In this document: positions 1-11,335 of the stretch, one piece after another
How positions within the stretch are numbered: position 1 is the first letter of the stretch
Layout of the letters: the number at the start of each line of letters is the position of its first letter
Assembly: GCA_015680685.1 (NCBI GenBank)
Contig: MNCI01034769.1
Location: forward strand, 180,162-211,594
DNA from: Gnetum montanum
Taxonomy: Eukaryota; Streptophyta; Gnetopsida; Gnetales; Gnetaceae
Direction: 5' to 3'
Length of the DNA: 31,433 nt
The notes under the pieces: model-generated
Told to the model about the DNA's origin: nothing
Databases searched by the model: none
Seen by the model: the letters and a program-made list of their open reading frames with translations, nothing else
Translations under genes and position numbers: made by a program

Positions 1-1263
1 GGGCCATGTCAGCATCCAAGGGTTCGTAAGCACCTTGTTTCTAGCCTTGGATCTGCTTACGCAAGTTGGACACTCTGGAGTACATTTGATATTTGTTGTT
101 GAACAATTCAAGCATCGTACTCCACCTCCTGATGGTTTCTAGTTCTAAGGACCGGTACCAGCTCTCTACTTCTTTGATGAGTGTCCTTGGGAACAACTTG
201 AGCTTCTGCCACTCATTATCGATATTTTGCAAGGCACAGGCATCATGGAATGCCTATAAATGATGTTGAGGATCAGCGTTGTATCCCCCTTCAAAACGTG
301 GGATATTACTTATGTCCAAACGCTTGATCCTACTATTTTTTAGATGCCTTGTGGGGATCCTAACTGCCTCTGTGATATCGAGCATACTTCGGGTTACGAG
401 TAGGGGTTTGTCATGATGATCTCTTTCATGACGTCTGTGATGTCTTCGTGGTGGTTCCCTACTTTCCCTACATCCTTTCCCTTGCCCTAACTCCTCTTGA
501 CCTTCTTGTTGAGGTATTTCATCTTCCTTTTTACTTTTACCCTCTCCATTATGCTCACAATGGGTGCGCCCAGATGTGGAAGGAGAGTGTGAATGGTGCG
601 ATGAAGAAGAAGAGAAAGGGGATCCATCACCATGGCGATGTTTCTTACCTTCTCTTCGGCTGCTTCGGCCCCGATCGTTGTAACGATCTAAGTGTCCATC
701 CTTAGTGTGAGTGGTTGTTCCTGCCGTGAACAGTTGGTGCTCACGGGGATCAGAGCCTGTAGCATGTACAGTTGATCGAAGGCCCTGATGCTTAACCTCT
801 TCACCATTGTGAGGAGGAGGAACATTATTTTCTAAGAAATCCATTGTGAGGGGTTCTTGGTTATTTCACTAAGGATATGGGGGACCTTGCCCTTCAACAA
901 TGAATGTTGGCTCTCTTGCCTTTCGTCCCAAATACATTGGGCATTTGTGGGATGATAATCCCTTGTGTCATAATCTTCCGCAACATATTTAGCAAATAGC
1001 TCTTGCATGCCAATCTATGCCAAGGCACAGAAAAGCATGTTAGGGACAGATCTATCCAGGTGTAACACAATGTTACCTTGCAAATCCCTCCATCGCAGTT
1101 GTTCATCTTGGTGGAGGATAAAAGTAAAGTCAGGGATATAGTCATCAGGATGAGTATATGTGACCTTAGATTGTTTAGGACATGACTAGTCTTGGTTATG
1201 CGTGTGATGCTAACTGTCTCCTGTGTTGTCCTTAGGTGAGTTGATTTCATGAGAAGAAGCCAT
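1..1263 (-). pseudogene. gag: gag pseudogene of a Ty3/gypsy retrotransposon (5' part)
   Basis: This would encode the structural capsid protein of an LTR retrotransposon and runs off the left window edge. The ATG at 1263 is about 125 bp after the primer binding site at 1388-1404, the expected leader spacing. The N-terminal ~140 residues are followed by a Ser/Arg/His-rich charged stretch (about 450-700). The retrotransposon gag core then follows, with the recognisable stretches IPRFEGGYNADPQHHL, LKLFPRTL and ESWYRSLE (about 100-300). The frame is broken by stops at about 1210, 1192 and 1000, by a 1-nt frameshift near 840, by a stop at 254-256 and by one at 41-43. The gag style and PBS fit the Athila/Tat branch; I cannot place it more finely without pol. 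Homology to the gag core is confident, the exact clade is inferred. Confidence 0.85.
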
Positions 1264-1387
1264 CCTAATGGTGTGCTGTTTACCATTATTTATGTTCTTG
1301 ATTAATTGATTAACCCTAAGGTTCGTTAAAGATCACAACGATGTGAAAAATTTCCCTTATGTTCTAATTGGCGAAAAAACACTTAGT

Positions 1388-1404
1388 CCCTGGCAACGGC
1401 GCCA
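1388..1404 (-). other. Primer binding site (tRNA-Asp type)
   Basis: On the plus strand this reads CCCTGGCAACGGCGCCA, so the minus strand gives TGGCGCCGTTGCCAGGG. This is one mismatch from the complement of the 3' end of plant tRNA-Asp, the primer commonly reported for Athila-type elements. It lies 1 nt from the LTR edge at 1406 and fixes the element as minus-strand, with its 5' LTR to the right. Confidence 0.9.
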
Positions 1405-2241
1405 ATGATGAGTGGTGAGGTATCCCTACACTCAACCATACGAAATGAGTGTAGCACGCGCGATCCGGTCGAACTCCGTAGACTAAATGCCTAAACGCCA
1501 CAAGGAACGCTTGGGGCTAATCGCTCGTTGTCTTCCCAGGCTTGCTTGTATGTGTCACGGTGTATGGTTAAGCAAGTTTGAGGTATATGATTTTTTTGGT
1601 ATTTTTTGGTTTATCTCCTAAGCTATGAGGGTGAAGGGTTGAGAAACTAACTAACTCTAACTACACACTAAGTCCTAGCATCAGCATCCATTCCCACTTG
1701 CCGTACACACCCTGAACTGTGCAACTGTGGCTACCAAACGCTAATCGTTACTGGGATCACCACACGTAACGCATGTGCTCGAAGCAGTTATACTGAGGCA
1801 CTTAACTAACCTAAGTATGACAAGCAGCTGATTCCTTGACTAGCCGTACACATCCGTAGATGCTCGTAATCAAGTTGTACTTGTCCCACGTTCTAGGAGG
1901 AAAGGGTTGAGAGAATCTACTCGCGATGAGTAGCCGATTCCTTGGCTAGCCGTACACGTTCGTCAACGCTCGTAACCAAGTCGTACTCATGCCGCGTTAC
2001 TAGGAAAGCAATAAATAACATTAATTAAACCTATCCATGCACTACAAGGTTTATCCACAAAGCTCGTCTTTATTGCCGTACACAACTTATGTTCAGGTAC
2101 AAAGCTGCTCGAATAAAGAACCGTTCACTTGGGGGACTCCTACTGCGGGCACATGGAAAATATTCTATCTCTGGGGTGATCAATCCACTAGAGCTTTGCT
2201 ACTTTACGCCTAGAATGAGAAATGAGGGGAGTGCCGCCTCT

Positions 2242-2249
2242 TATTTATA
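2242..2249 (-). promoter_or_regulatory. LTR TATA box
   Basis: The minus strand reads TATAAATA followed by AGAGGCGG, a textbook plant core promoter. It is oriented to transcribe toward the PBS and gag. It lies only about 65 bp inside the U3 end of the LTR. Confidence 0.7.
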
Positions 2250-2266
2250 GATATGGCGGTAGACCG

Positions 2267-2288
2267 CGATATCGCGTACGCGATATCG
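2267..2288. repeat. Perfect 22-bp palindrome in the LTR U3
   Basis: The arm CGATATCGCGT is followed immediately by its reverse complement, giving a 22-bp perfect dyad with no spacer. It overlaps a second palindrome, CGCGATATCGCG (2265-2276). It lies between the U3 end and the TATA box, about 20 bp upstream of the TATA in the transcribed direction. Its position suggests a promoter element; no binding protein can be assigned. Confidence 0.8.
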
Positions 2289-2314
2289 TAGATTGTGCAA
2301 TCTGCGTCTCATCA

Positions 2315-3714
2315 CTAGGCTTATAAATAGGAGTTCAAACAATATATTTGAGGTGATTTTCTTGAAATCTTGAGCAAATTTTAAGATTTTGAGAGATTAT
2401 AAGCACATATAGTAAACCACCATCATCTCTAATAAGCTTCATAACCATCTATGTATCCTTTCAACATCACCATTAGCACCAATACATCATCTGTGTTAGT
2501 TTTAAATATCTAATGTTAGTAGTTAGCAGTTAGAATTTTTGTATCTTTAGGTCATCCTCCAAAGTTAATTTTTTTAGTCCAACATTAGTGGTGAAACATG
2601 TAGCTAAAATCATTTTATTTTAGTCCAAAATTGATTTTGGATCACTCCTTTGGTTGCAACATCCATCTACCTACTTACTAGAGGGTTTAAATCATTCATT
2701 AGATCCACATTTCAATCTTAAATTGGATTCTTATTTGCACTTATGTATTATTTAACACTTGTAGTCTTGGCCCTCCATAGAAGGTAAATATTGTTTAATT
2801 GTTAATAAAAATTTGCTATTTACTTAGGAAGGGAACTTAAACCTCCTCGCATATTGTGGTACTTCACTTTTATTACTCTATATATAATTAATCATATTGT
2901 ATACTTAGAATTGTTTTATCTTCTTTGGCATATTTCCATACATGAAAATCTTTCAAGCTCCCTTGAATGTTCATTTGAGAAGGATTTGCACAATTTACTT
3001 GGATAATAAGGTAAATTGTTTTAAATATTCATTTGTAATTTAATGGGGATTTTTCCAAGACAATTCTAATACACCTTCCCAACCAAACATGTTAAGACTT
3101 CAAAAGCTCTTTGTTATCAACCTTCCATCAAATAAAAAAAAAATTCATCTTTCTTCCAAAATGTTTAGAGAATTTCCTTTGTCATTAACATGAATTTTCA
3201 TCATAATAAATACTACACTTGTTCTAACTCCTCTTTTTTTATTCATTATCTTGTTTAAAAAATAATCTCCCTTTGTCAACTCAACATAAACGTGTTTATT
3301 TTTCTCCAATTTTACCTTACACTATTTTACCTCTTGTATGACCTTATTTCCCTTCCAAGTCTACTAAATCTACCTTACTTCCCACTTTGTTATTAGCTAT
3401 TAAGATCCTAATAAGAGCAAAAAAGAAGAATAAGCAAGAAAAAGAAAAAGAAAAGTAATAAACATCCAATAAGACTATTTTGAATAAACAAGGATCTCAT
3501 TCTAAGTAGACCAAGGTGTAGCTCCCACATCTTCTATTGTCATTCTGACTTCTACACCAATAAGTATCACCCCTCCTACACTAATGGCCAAGGAGGTCAC
3601 ATATAGAAGCAAAGATTTAAATGAAATCATAATTATCATGAAGTCAAAAGGACCCAACCTTTTTCTTTTTAACTTCATTTCAATGTCTAAGAAGCATTTC
3701 TTGGCATTGAAGTA
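2315..3714. other. AT-rich sequence without recognisable genes
   Basis: No open frame with recognisable homology was found on either strand. It contains A/T runs and a purine-rich patch (3410-3450). It lies between two mobile elements. Since the protease remnant at 26860 continues on the other side of the giant insertion, 2315-3714 may be older decayed transposon sequence, but I see no diagnostic motif. Confidence 0.5.
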
Positions 3715-3719
3715 GTTAC
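3715..3719. repeat. Target site duplication GTTAC (left)
   Basis: GTTAC lies directly before the left LTR and is repeated directly after the right LTR at 26675-26679. The 5-bp length is standard for Ty3/gypsy integrase. It shows that the two LTRs belong to one insertion. Confidence 0.85.
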
Positions 3720-4323
3720 TATAGCGACAGAAAATGTCAGTTTTTGGAACACTGAGAGGTCATCGGGCGTATAGCCTAACCTTGGATCCATGCAAAGGCT
3801 GTGTTGGATGTAAATGGATGTGGGGTGCCCTGAACGGTCTGGTTAATCAGATAGGAACTTAACTAGTGTACAATAACCTTTCGTAAACATTGGTTTTAAA
3901 GATGTTATATGCGTGTTGAACGATAACCTGCAAACATGAATTGATTGAGAATAATGCAAAACATGAAAATGACAAAACAAAATGGAGCAGGTTTGAGTGA
4001 GAAAATGCACCACCCCAAGATCTAGGGATCTGATCTTTGCTTGAGTGAAGGAGGTGTACAACAGATGGCAATAGGGATAAGAACAACTTGCAATAAAGAA
4101 GTATGGTCACAGCTCCTTGAATTGTTGTCAACAGCTTGCTAACATGATCCTTCTGCTTGCCAAAACTAATTTCCAAGAAGCCAAAATGCTAGAATGCCAA
4201 ACATGCTCAAAATACAAGCATGATAAAAAATGCCAAATCCAACCGTGGGAATGATGAGTCCAAAAGCCAACTATGCAAAGCCAAACATCCAAAAGCCAAC
4301 CCTTTGAAGGTTGTTCGCCATGG

Positions 4324-4331
4324 TATTTATA
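4324..4331 (-). promoter_or_regulatory. TATA box in the 3' LTR
   Basis: The minus strand reads TATAAATA. In the 5' LTR, which would drive the element, the same position (25066-25073) reads TATCAATA. The promoter copy therefore appears to have lost the consensus while the 3' copy kept it. Confidence 0.6.
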
Positions 4332-4960
4332 AGGCCAAGAGCAAGAGGAAAATGTGGTTTGGATGCCACGTGTCCTAGGTCCCACAAAGTGCAAATGTGA
4401 CTATGTCATGCTGCTATGTAATATTGGATGTGGAACATGCTATGCTATGACCATACCATTCGTGTTGCATGTTCTAAAATCCAGTGAGCTGCTATGATTG
4501 TTACAAAGAAAACTGCCAATAGTAAATGCAAAGTGGGCCTGTGCTCCAGGACAATGTCTTCCCTACTCTTGCGAGTAGAGTCAAGCATAGGGACAACTTT
4601 GGGGATAGTTAGGGGGTGAAAGACAAGGCAAACTTACTAATTTCACCTATTGGAGAGGTGCCAGGGTGAGAGTAACTTTTGCCAACAAGTTCTGTAGCTA
4701 ACTGAAGATGTCTTGAGGCTACTACACAGGTGTTATGCTATTTACGTTATCTAGTGTATTAGCATAGTGTAAATACCCACACGCTACGCTGTGCTATGTT
4801 GTGCATCATAGCCACTGGTCTTAGAAGAAATCTTGCCTATAAGTTGAAAATACTTGTCTAAGGCTTGGCCAGGCAAGCAACTGCAACCCTGTCTTTCATG
4901 CTGAAAGATCTTGGGACCTGTTGAGTTCATCCTTGGGACACCTTGATGTTTTTCATCCTT

Positions 4961-5597
4961 GCTATGCTGTGTTATGCTATGTAGGGTAGCACAATGTAGT
5001 AGTTAATATGACATGCATCCTTGCCTAATTTTGCAATGCTTTGTTAAGAAATTTTGATTGGAGCCTGAGGGCAAAGTGGGATAGTCAGTCTTGGAGGCTG
5101 AAGTATGGCCAAGTGCAATCCTCTTGCTGAAACCACTTGGCGGAGGGCCTTCGTGTGTTCTGTTCTTACTACGTTGTGCTATGCTGCATAGCAAAGCATA
5201 GTGTAGCAGCAAGCTTGGCTTGGATTTTAACTTAATCTTGCAAACATTTTTTCACGGGATGTTAGTCATGTCCTAGCGTGTCAGCAGAGAAAACCTATTC
5301 ATCGGTTGAGCATGGGCAAATGTGCCTACTCCATCAAAGCCATCTGAGTGGGAGTATTGCCAAAGTGTATCCCTGTTATGCTATGCTATGCTGCGTAGCG
5401 TAGCACAACGTAAATCTTAAGTGGAGAGGACCTTCAACAAAATTTGCCACATTTTTGCTGTGTCACGTTGCTCATGCATCAAGGATGAAGTGGGGTAGAT
5501 ATCCCAAAGGATTGAATTGTTGTCAATCTGCATCTTCCGAGTGCAATCAGTCTCCCCAATGCCTTCTACGCTATGCAATGTAGCGTAGCGTAGTAGG
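4961..5597. repeat. Regularly spaced GCTATGCTA/TAGCRTAGC hairpins in the U3 (left LTR)
   Basis: Four self-complementary clusters of 33-44 bp start at 4961, 5168, 5374 and 5565, so spacing is 207, 206 and 191 bp. Each is built of GCTAYG words followed by their complement (for example GCTATGCTGCATAGC at 5178). A less regular fifth cluster is at 4733-4806. The same positions in the right LTR hold equivalent hairpins with different sequence. Confidence 0.8.
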
Positions 5598-5940
5598 CTC
5601 CTGCAGTTAGAAAACTTACCAAACTATTTTGTTCATCCTAAATACTTTTAGTAGCTCCTAGCCTGGTCCCTGGGTAGACCGTCAGCCAGGCCAAGTGTCA
5701 AGCTAGGTAAGCTAGAGGGTGTAGCAATCCTATCAGCCTAGGAGATAGAAAATATTCTGGACTATACGATCTACCCCTAGTGCCTCTTTCATGCAAATTG
5801 GCCTTGTGACTGGATGCCATGTTGATTGTGCCATAGAGGGCATTGTCTACATGGTCCAATGTGACACCATGCTTCTGGGGACCCTTGCCTAAATTCTGGG
5901 ACTACTAAATCATGATAATCCTAAAATTTATGGTGTTTCA

Positions 5941-5954
5941 ATGGCCCCTCTTTG
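5941..5954 (-). other. Polypurine tract
   Basis: The minus strand reads CAAAGAGGGGCCAT immediately upstream of the 3' LTR start TGAAACACC. This is the expected place and composition for the plus-strand DNA primer of an LTR retrotransposon. Confidence 0.75.
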
Positions 5955-7380
5955 TTGACGTCTGAAGGATCTGCCAAAGAGATCTCGAAAAAGAATATGA
6001 AACACCATGAGAAACCAGACACCAACACCACTCTTCAATGCCCACTTAGATGATGCTCTGCTAAATTTGAGAGTGCTGCGAAAGTGATGTAGGATAGGGG
6101 GTAAGCGATGAAGTTGAGGAAATAGGTTCATGAAAGGAATGAGTGTGAGATACAATGCTTTGAAAAACTATTGCCATAGCGTGATCCTTTGTCGGAGTGC
6201 TTATGAGGAAGTCAACACATATGGGTGTTTTTATTTGTTAGCCTTTGACCTCACTAAAGTGCTTAGCGATGGCTGATTTAGGGCCAAAGAAAGTATTAAG
6301 TAGCACATTGTGCCATTTTTTAGGCACCTTCATTTTTTTGAGCTTTTCTGCTCTTTTGCATTTTTTGTGCTTTTCTTTTACTGTACACCCATGTTTACTT
6401 GTGAGCAACTTGGTTGTTGTTGCAAGACAAGTGTTTCCTCCCTAGGATGAATTGTGTTACATCCATGTGGGGCTTTTACTTGCCTATAGATGCTTCCAAT
6501 GGTGTCAGTTGTGTTACACCCATCATGGAATTGACAGTTGGGCATGTGGAAGGGTTCTATGCATTGGGAAATCTTGTAAAGAGGATATGAAAAATTGGAA
6601 GTATATAAGGAATGGAGGCTAAACTGGCTAAAAAGGAAGAGTAGGGCATGTACTCTCAAGCAGCAAGGTTAATCGAAGTGGATACTTTGGAGTAATGTAG
6701 TGTCTTGGCCTTTGTGGAAAAGCGCATCTCTAAATGATGCCATCTTGGCTTGTATCCTACAAACATAACAAAGAGAAAACCAGAACAAAAAACCATGAGG
6801 TGAAATAAGAGCAAAGTCTTTCTTTATTTAGACACTGTTGGAGTGGTGAGTATTGTTGCTGAGACATGTGATATCCAAAGTAAGAAGGCCAGCATGGACC
6901 TTGGCCACATCAGGCTGGAAATGGTGGCACCGAAGAGACTAGGAGCAATGGTGATGTAGGTGCTCAGGATTCCTCACCCAAGGAAAACATCATGTAGTCC
7001 AGCTGCAAGGTGAGTAGTCTAACAGTTGAACACTTCTTAGACTTGGATAATGGTGAGGGCTTGAGGATGGCAATCTTGTGGTTGGGCCACAATAATGCTG
7101 GGCCTCCAATAGTAAGTGCTAATGGCAGGAGTTGCTGCTAGGATGAGTGGTGGTGGTAGCGGTAGCTCCGGAAAGTTAGCAAGATGTCAAATGACATATT
7201 TAGAAGATCAGCAAGATTCCAAGGGAGGTGACTCTACATGTGTTCTGTAGGATGTTTCCTTAGCATCATGAACTATATTCTGGAACTACAGCATCCCACC
7301 ACATGTTGTCTAGAAACTTGAAAGTGTGCATGCTCACTTGTTCATAGAGTCATGGGTGTGAGTTAGGCGTTGCACTATGA
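5955..7380 (-). other. 3' untranslated region of the giant element
   Basis: This stretch lies between the integrase stop (with repeat array A) and the PPT. I found no coding homology on either strand. Long 3' UTRs, often with tandem repeats, are typical of Tat/Ogre elements. Confidence 0.55.
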
Positions 7381-7720
7381 GCCTAGTTTAGGGTCTTGGT
7401 AGACCATTAGATGTGCTGGTTTAAGGTTCCAATAGACTTTGATGTGCTAGTTTAAGGTCCTAGTAGATTTTTGTGTAAGTTTAACATCATAGAAGATTAT
7501 GGATGGCTAGTTTACATTCATAGTGGACCATGCTGTGGGTGCCAGTTTTACGTCTTAGCCCAAGGACATTCTATGCTAGTTTATAGTCATAGAGGACTTA
7601 CTATGCTAGTTTTACATTGTAGTAGATGATATTTTCCAGTTTTATGTCATAGAATATGAGCTTTACCAATTTTACGTCGTAGCATATGAGCTTTGCTAGT
7701 TTTATGTCATAGCGGACTAT
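7381..7720. repeat. Tandem dyad-repeat array A (about 11 units of ~30 bp)
   Basis: Diverged units of the form CTAGTTTTANGTCATAGNGGAC follow one another directly after the integrase stop, in the 3' UTR. The first unit holds GGTC-TTGGTA-GACC, an inverted repeat; others keep GTC..GAC or have lost one arm. The unit is clearly related to the longer-period arrays at 11336-11870 and 20226-20512. Confidence 0.8.
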
Positions 7721-7758
7721 TGTCTTATCTTGCTCTATACCTGATGTAGTCCTTTGCA

Positions 7759-10700
7759 TTAGATGTAGTATGGCTTAAGATACAAGTAGTTGATAGGATT
7801 TGCAAAATCGTTGCAATCCATATCAACGAGTTTGAAGGCCCTATTCTCATAGGCTTTTATGACTACAAAAGGGCCTTCCCAGTTGGCTGAGAACTTTTTT
7901 ACATGCTCACAAATGGATTTGAGGACTAGGTGCCCCTTCTTAATTGGCCATTGATGTAAATTACAATGGTGCTTTTGTCATTGCATATCCTGGTATCATT
8001 CGATGCGATCAACTATTCATGCATGCTCCTCCTCTACGGAGTCAAGATCAATGATCCTTGACTTGTTGTTTTGAGCCTTGTCTACAATGTTTATGAGGAT
8101 CATCTGAAGTGATGGAACCTACAATTCAAGAGGTAATACTACTTCAGATTCATAAACAAGACTGTATGGAGTCCTACATGTACCTATCTGGAATGTTATA
8201 TGGTAAGCCCATAACACATAGAGGATTTGCTCGTGCCATCACCTTTTGCTATTGCTAAGAATCTTTTTCAATAGGTTAATGATGGCCTTGTTTGTTGCCT
8301 CTGCCTAACCATTTTCCTGTGGGTAGTATGGTGATGAAAAATATTGCTTGATGCCAAGGTTATCGCAAAAGGTTTTGGTTTCTGTGCTACTAAATTATGG
8401 CCCATTGTCTATCACAATAGTTATGGGAAGACCAAACCTTGTCACTATGTTATCCAAGATAAAGTGGCAAAATTGTTGTGATGAAGTCTTTCTCAAGGGA
8501 ATAGCCTCCACCCACTTTGTGAAGTATTTGGTTGCAGTGATTATGAAGCTATGTCCTACGAAAGACTTAGGTGGCTTGTGCCCTATGATGTCTAGTCCCC
8601 ATTGTTGGAATGGCCATGTAATCTATGTAGGATGTAACTCAGTAGGCGATACATGTATGAGATTTGCATGGCATTGGCATACATCACACGTCCTAACTTT
8701 GGTAAGGAAATCTTGTTCGATGCAAGGCCATTAGTACCCAAGGCTTCTGATTTTTGCTGCCATAGCCCTAGGGGCTATGTGTCCTCCACATAGTCCCTCA
8801 TGGATTTCATTAACAATTTTCTATGCTTCTTCCCCACCAATGCAAGTTAGCAATATCCCATCAAAGGAGTGTTTGCATAAGGTATTATCTCTTATAAGGA
8901 CATATTACCGAGTGCACTTTCGGATTGCATCCTTTTGAGTAGATGTCAAGTCGTGTGGGGGTTCGCCATGTTGAAGGTAAGCCTTAATGTTGGCGTAGCA
9001 CTCTTGGATATCTGTGTCACTGACAGATGCAATGTTTACCTCTTGAGTAATAGGATCTATGCATTCTATTATCGAAACGGGCAAAGTGGCAAACAAGTGT
9101 GATGACACATTCAATGCTAACATGGCTAATGCATTAGCTATGGTGTTCTCATTGTGAGGTACATGTTGAATGTCCAATGTTGCAAATTGTTTTAGCAAAC
9201 TCTTAGCTAGATCACAATAAGGTTGCAAGTATGAAGCCTTATAACCATAGACTTCAGTGATCTGGTTGACAACTAATTTCGAATCGTTGCAGACTGCCAA
9301 ATGTTGAATCTTTATCTCTTGGGCTAGTAAGAGGCCCCTAAGGAGTCCTTCATACTCAGCTATGTTGTTCATACAAAGGAACATAAAGCGATATGCAAAA
9401 GGTCAAATATCCTTGAAGGGAAATGTGATAATTACGATAGTGCTTCCACATCGTGTAGTTGAAGTGCCATCAAAATGTAAGCTTGCTTCAAAGTCTGATG
9501 GTACAAAGTTTAGGCTATTGATGTATTCATCCCGGAATTTGGGTTCTATTATTGCTTGATCGTCAATGGGTGAAGTTGTAAGCTATGTAGCTATTGCTTG
9601 ACCCTTTGTTGACAATTGGGCTACATAATGTAAATCGAATTTTTCCGTTATAGCTTTCCATTAGGCTATCCTACTACTCTCATACAAGTTTGTTGTGATA
9701 GCCTGAAGTAGGTTGCTCTTGCATATGATGTTGACCTTGCTACAAAAAAAGTAATGTCTCCACTTTTTTAGTGTAAATACTAGGGCGAGAAAATATTTTT
9801 CTACCTCGTTGTACTTTTCCTCGTAAAGTATTAATGCATGGCTTAAGTAGTAGATTGGAATTTCAGACCCGTCATCTCTTTTTTGACATAGCAACACAGC
9901 AATAGATGTGTCTGAAGTGGCAAGGTAGATGTAGAAAGGCTTATCCCTTTGTGGTGGGTAAATAGTTGGGAGATGCAAAAGCTCTTTCATTAGGTTATCA
10001 AAGGCTTGTTGGCATTGATCTATCCACTCGAAGTTGACCCCCTTTTTAAGTAGGTGTTGCATGGGGTGTAACTTGTTTGTCAACCTCGAGATAAACCTTA
10101 TGATAAATTGTACTCTGCCTTGCAACCTGCATAGCTCTTTAAGGTTTGTAGGCGGTGCTAAGTTGAGGATGGCCCTCACTTTATCAGGGTCCACTCATAT
10201 GCTTGTTTCTGACACTAAAAAACCTAGCATGTGTCCAGTTCTAACTCCGAAAACACACTTCTTAGGGTTAAGGCGTAGGTCATGCCTCTGGCAACATTGA
10301 AGGACTATATTAAGATCATTGGGATGATCGATAGCTTCCTTAGACTTGACTACTATATCATCCATGTAATCGTTCAATCTCTCCAAGAGGTAGTCACTAA
10401 AAATATTATGTCATCACTCGTTGGTAGGTTGCTCTAGTGTTTCTGAGTCCAAAGGGCATCATTGTATAACAAAAGGTTTCCCAAGGGGTCATGAAAGTGG
10501 TTGACAACTGATGCTCTAGGTTTATATGCATTTGGTTATAGCCTGAAAACCCATCCATGAAGGACAGTAAGGCATGACCAGCCGTAGTGTCTATAAGTTG
10601 ATTGATACTTGAAAATGGGAAATCATCTTTAATCGTTTCTTTGTTCAAGTCTCAAAAGTCTATACAAATTCATATGCCTCCCACTTTCTTAGAAACTGTA

Positions 10701-11244
10701 ATGATGTTCGATGCCCATTCTGAGTAATCGACCGCCCAAATGAAACCAGCTTGATAAAGCTTGGTGATCTCATCGCATATAGCTAGTGCAATCTCTAGTT
10801 TGATCTTACGAGCTTTTTGCTTGACTGCCTTAACACGTGGGTCTAGGATAATGTTGTGTTGTATGAGCCATAGGTCGAGGCCTGACATGTAATCATATGA
10901 CCATGCAAAGACTTTAATATTGTCATGGAGAACCTTGGAAATGTTTTGGTGTACCTACGGATGTAATAAAGAGCTAACCTTCAAGGTCTTTGCTTTGCCC
11001 CTAGTGGTAGTTACGGGGACTTCAGTGAGAGGATCCTCAGTCACATCCCTGGCCTCTAGGTCTAAGGCTTGGACCAAATTTTTGGGCCAATCTAGGGATG
11101 TTTCTAGGGACACTATAGTATTGTGAGAGGAAAACTCAAAGTCAATCAATTCTAAATTCAAGTATCTTGTAAATATACCGTATGGACCTCTTAAGGTTAA
11201 AGGTGAACCAAGATCACCATGCATAGCCATTTTTCTAAGCAGAC
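7759..11244 (-). pseudogene. pol: pol pseudogene: RT, RNase H, archaeal-type RNase H, integrase
   Basis: This encoded the enzymes of reverse transcription and integration. The RT (about 10890-10200) shows KDDFPF, FMDGFSGYNQ, PWETFCY, MPFGLRN and the YMDD box (catalytic Asp pair). The RT-linked RNase H follows (10194-9661; VDPDKVRAIL, LKKGVNFEW, YYLSHAL). A second RNase H (about 9480-9050) shows LHFDG, AEYEGL and NDSKLV, but the last catalytic Asp appears as Asn (IANALA). The integrase (about 8860-7759) has the H-x6-H and C-x2-C zinc site and all three DDE residues (GLDIIG, IDNGP, AEATNK). It ends with GPFVV and LKPYY before a TAA at 7759-7761. One frameshift lies near 10390-10405. Below that the frame is continuous to the end, with about 15 stops, many explicable as C-to-T changes. 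The 5' edge is set at a splice-acceptor-like site at 11245-11246. Confidence 0.93.
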
Positions 11245-11265
11245 CTATCACAACAAGAAAATAAA
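11245..11265 (-). promoter_or_regulatory. Candidate splice acceptor before RT (minus strand)
   Basis: On the minus strand a T-rich tract, TTTATTTTCTTG, leads to TTGTGATAG (AG at 11246-11245), directly before the frame that runs into RT. A second AG, ten bases on, also opens the frame. In Ogre elements an intron separates gag-pro from RT at this place. The donor would be near 20836-20840 (CAG followed by GTTCAC), which is weak. The acceptor is seen, the splicing is inferred. Confidence 0.4.
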
Positions 11266-11335
11266 CCAAGTCAAGTGATACATGTTTGAAGCAATAACAT
11301 GTAATGTAAATCAATGATGCAACATAAGATAATTT

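Larger units (their letters stand above)
1406..2314 (-). mobile_element. 5' LTR (909 bp) of the minus-strand Ty3/gypsy element
   Basis: The LTR is bounded by the 7-bp inverted ends TGATGAG (1406-1412) and CTCATCA (2308-2314) and abuts the PBS on its left. A TATA box on the minus strand at 2242-2249 leaves a very short U3 of about 65 bp, so most of the LTR is R/U5. The motif GCCGTACAC occurs four times (about 1691, 1842, 1950, 2072). One block of about 75 bp, beginning at AGCAGCTGATTCC (1823), is repeated at about 1928. A second copy of this LTR family, same orientation and roughly 87% similar by eye, starts at 30920. The matching 3' LTR is outside the window, so the target duplication cannot be checked. 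Confidence 0.88.
3720..5940 (-). mobile_element. 3' LTR of the giant element (left copy)
   Basis: The 2221-bp direct repeat matches 24449-26674 end to end. On the plus strand it begins TATAGCGAC and ends TGGTGTTTCA, so the element strand starts TGAAACACC and ends CTATA rather than the usual CA. A minus-strand TATA box lies at 4324-4331, giving a U3 of about 1.6 kb and an R-U5 of about 0.6 kb. The U3 holds GCTATGCTA-type hairpins at about 4733-4806, 4961-5002, 5168-5210, 5374-5412 and 5565-5597. Confidence 0.92.

Noticed and set aside
448-705. Plus-strand open frame of 85 codons opposite gag
   Set aside because: It is the antisense shadow of the Ser/Arg-rich gag segment and has no domain or promoter.
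3843-4394. Minus-strand open frames in the LTR (and the match at 24533-24790)
   Set aside because: They fall in R/U5, differ between the two LTR copies, and have no homology; probably chance.
4961-5597. Regular spacers suggesting a CRISPR-like array
   Set aside because: The repeated parts are self-complementary low-complexity words of varying sequence, within a plant LTR present twice; no array logic applies.
8348-8734. Plus-strand open frame of 128 codons
   Set aside because: It lies opposite the integrase catalytic core, whose DDE motifs are clear on the minus strand; the plus frame is a shadow.
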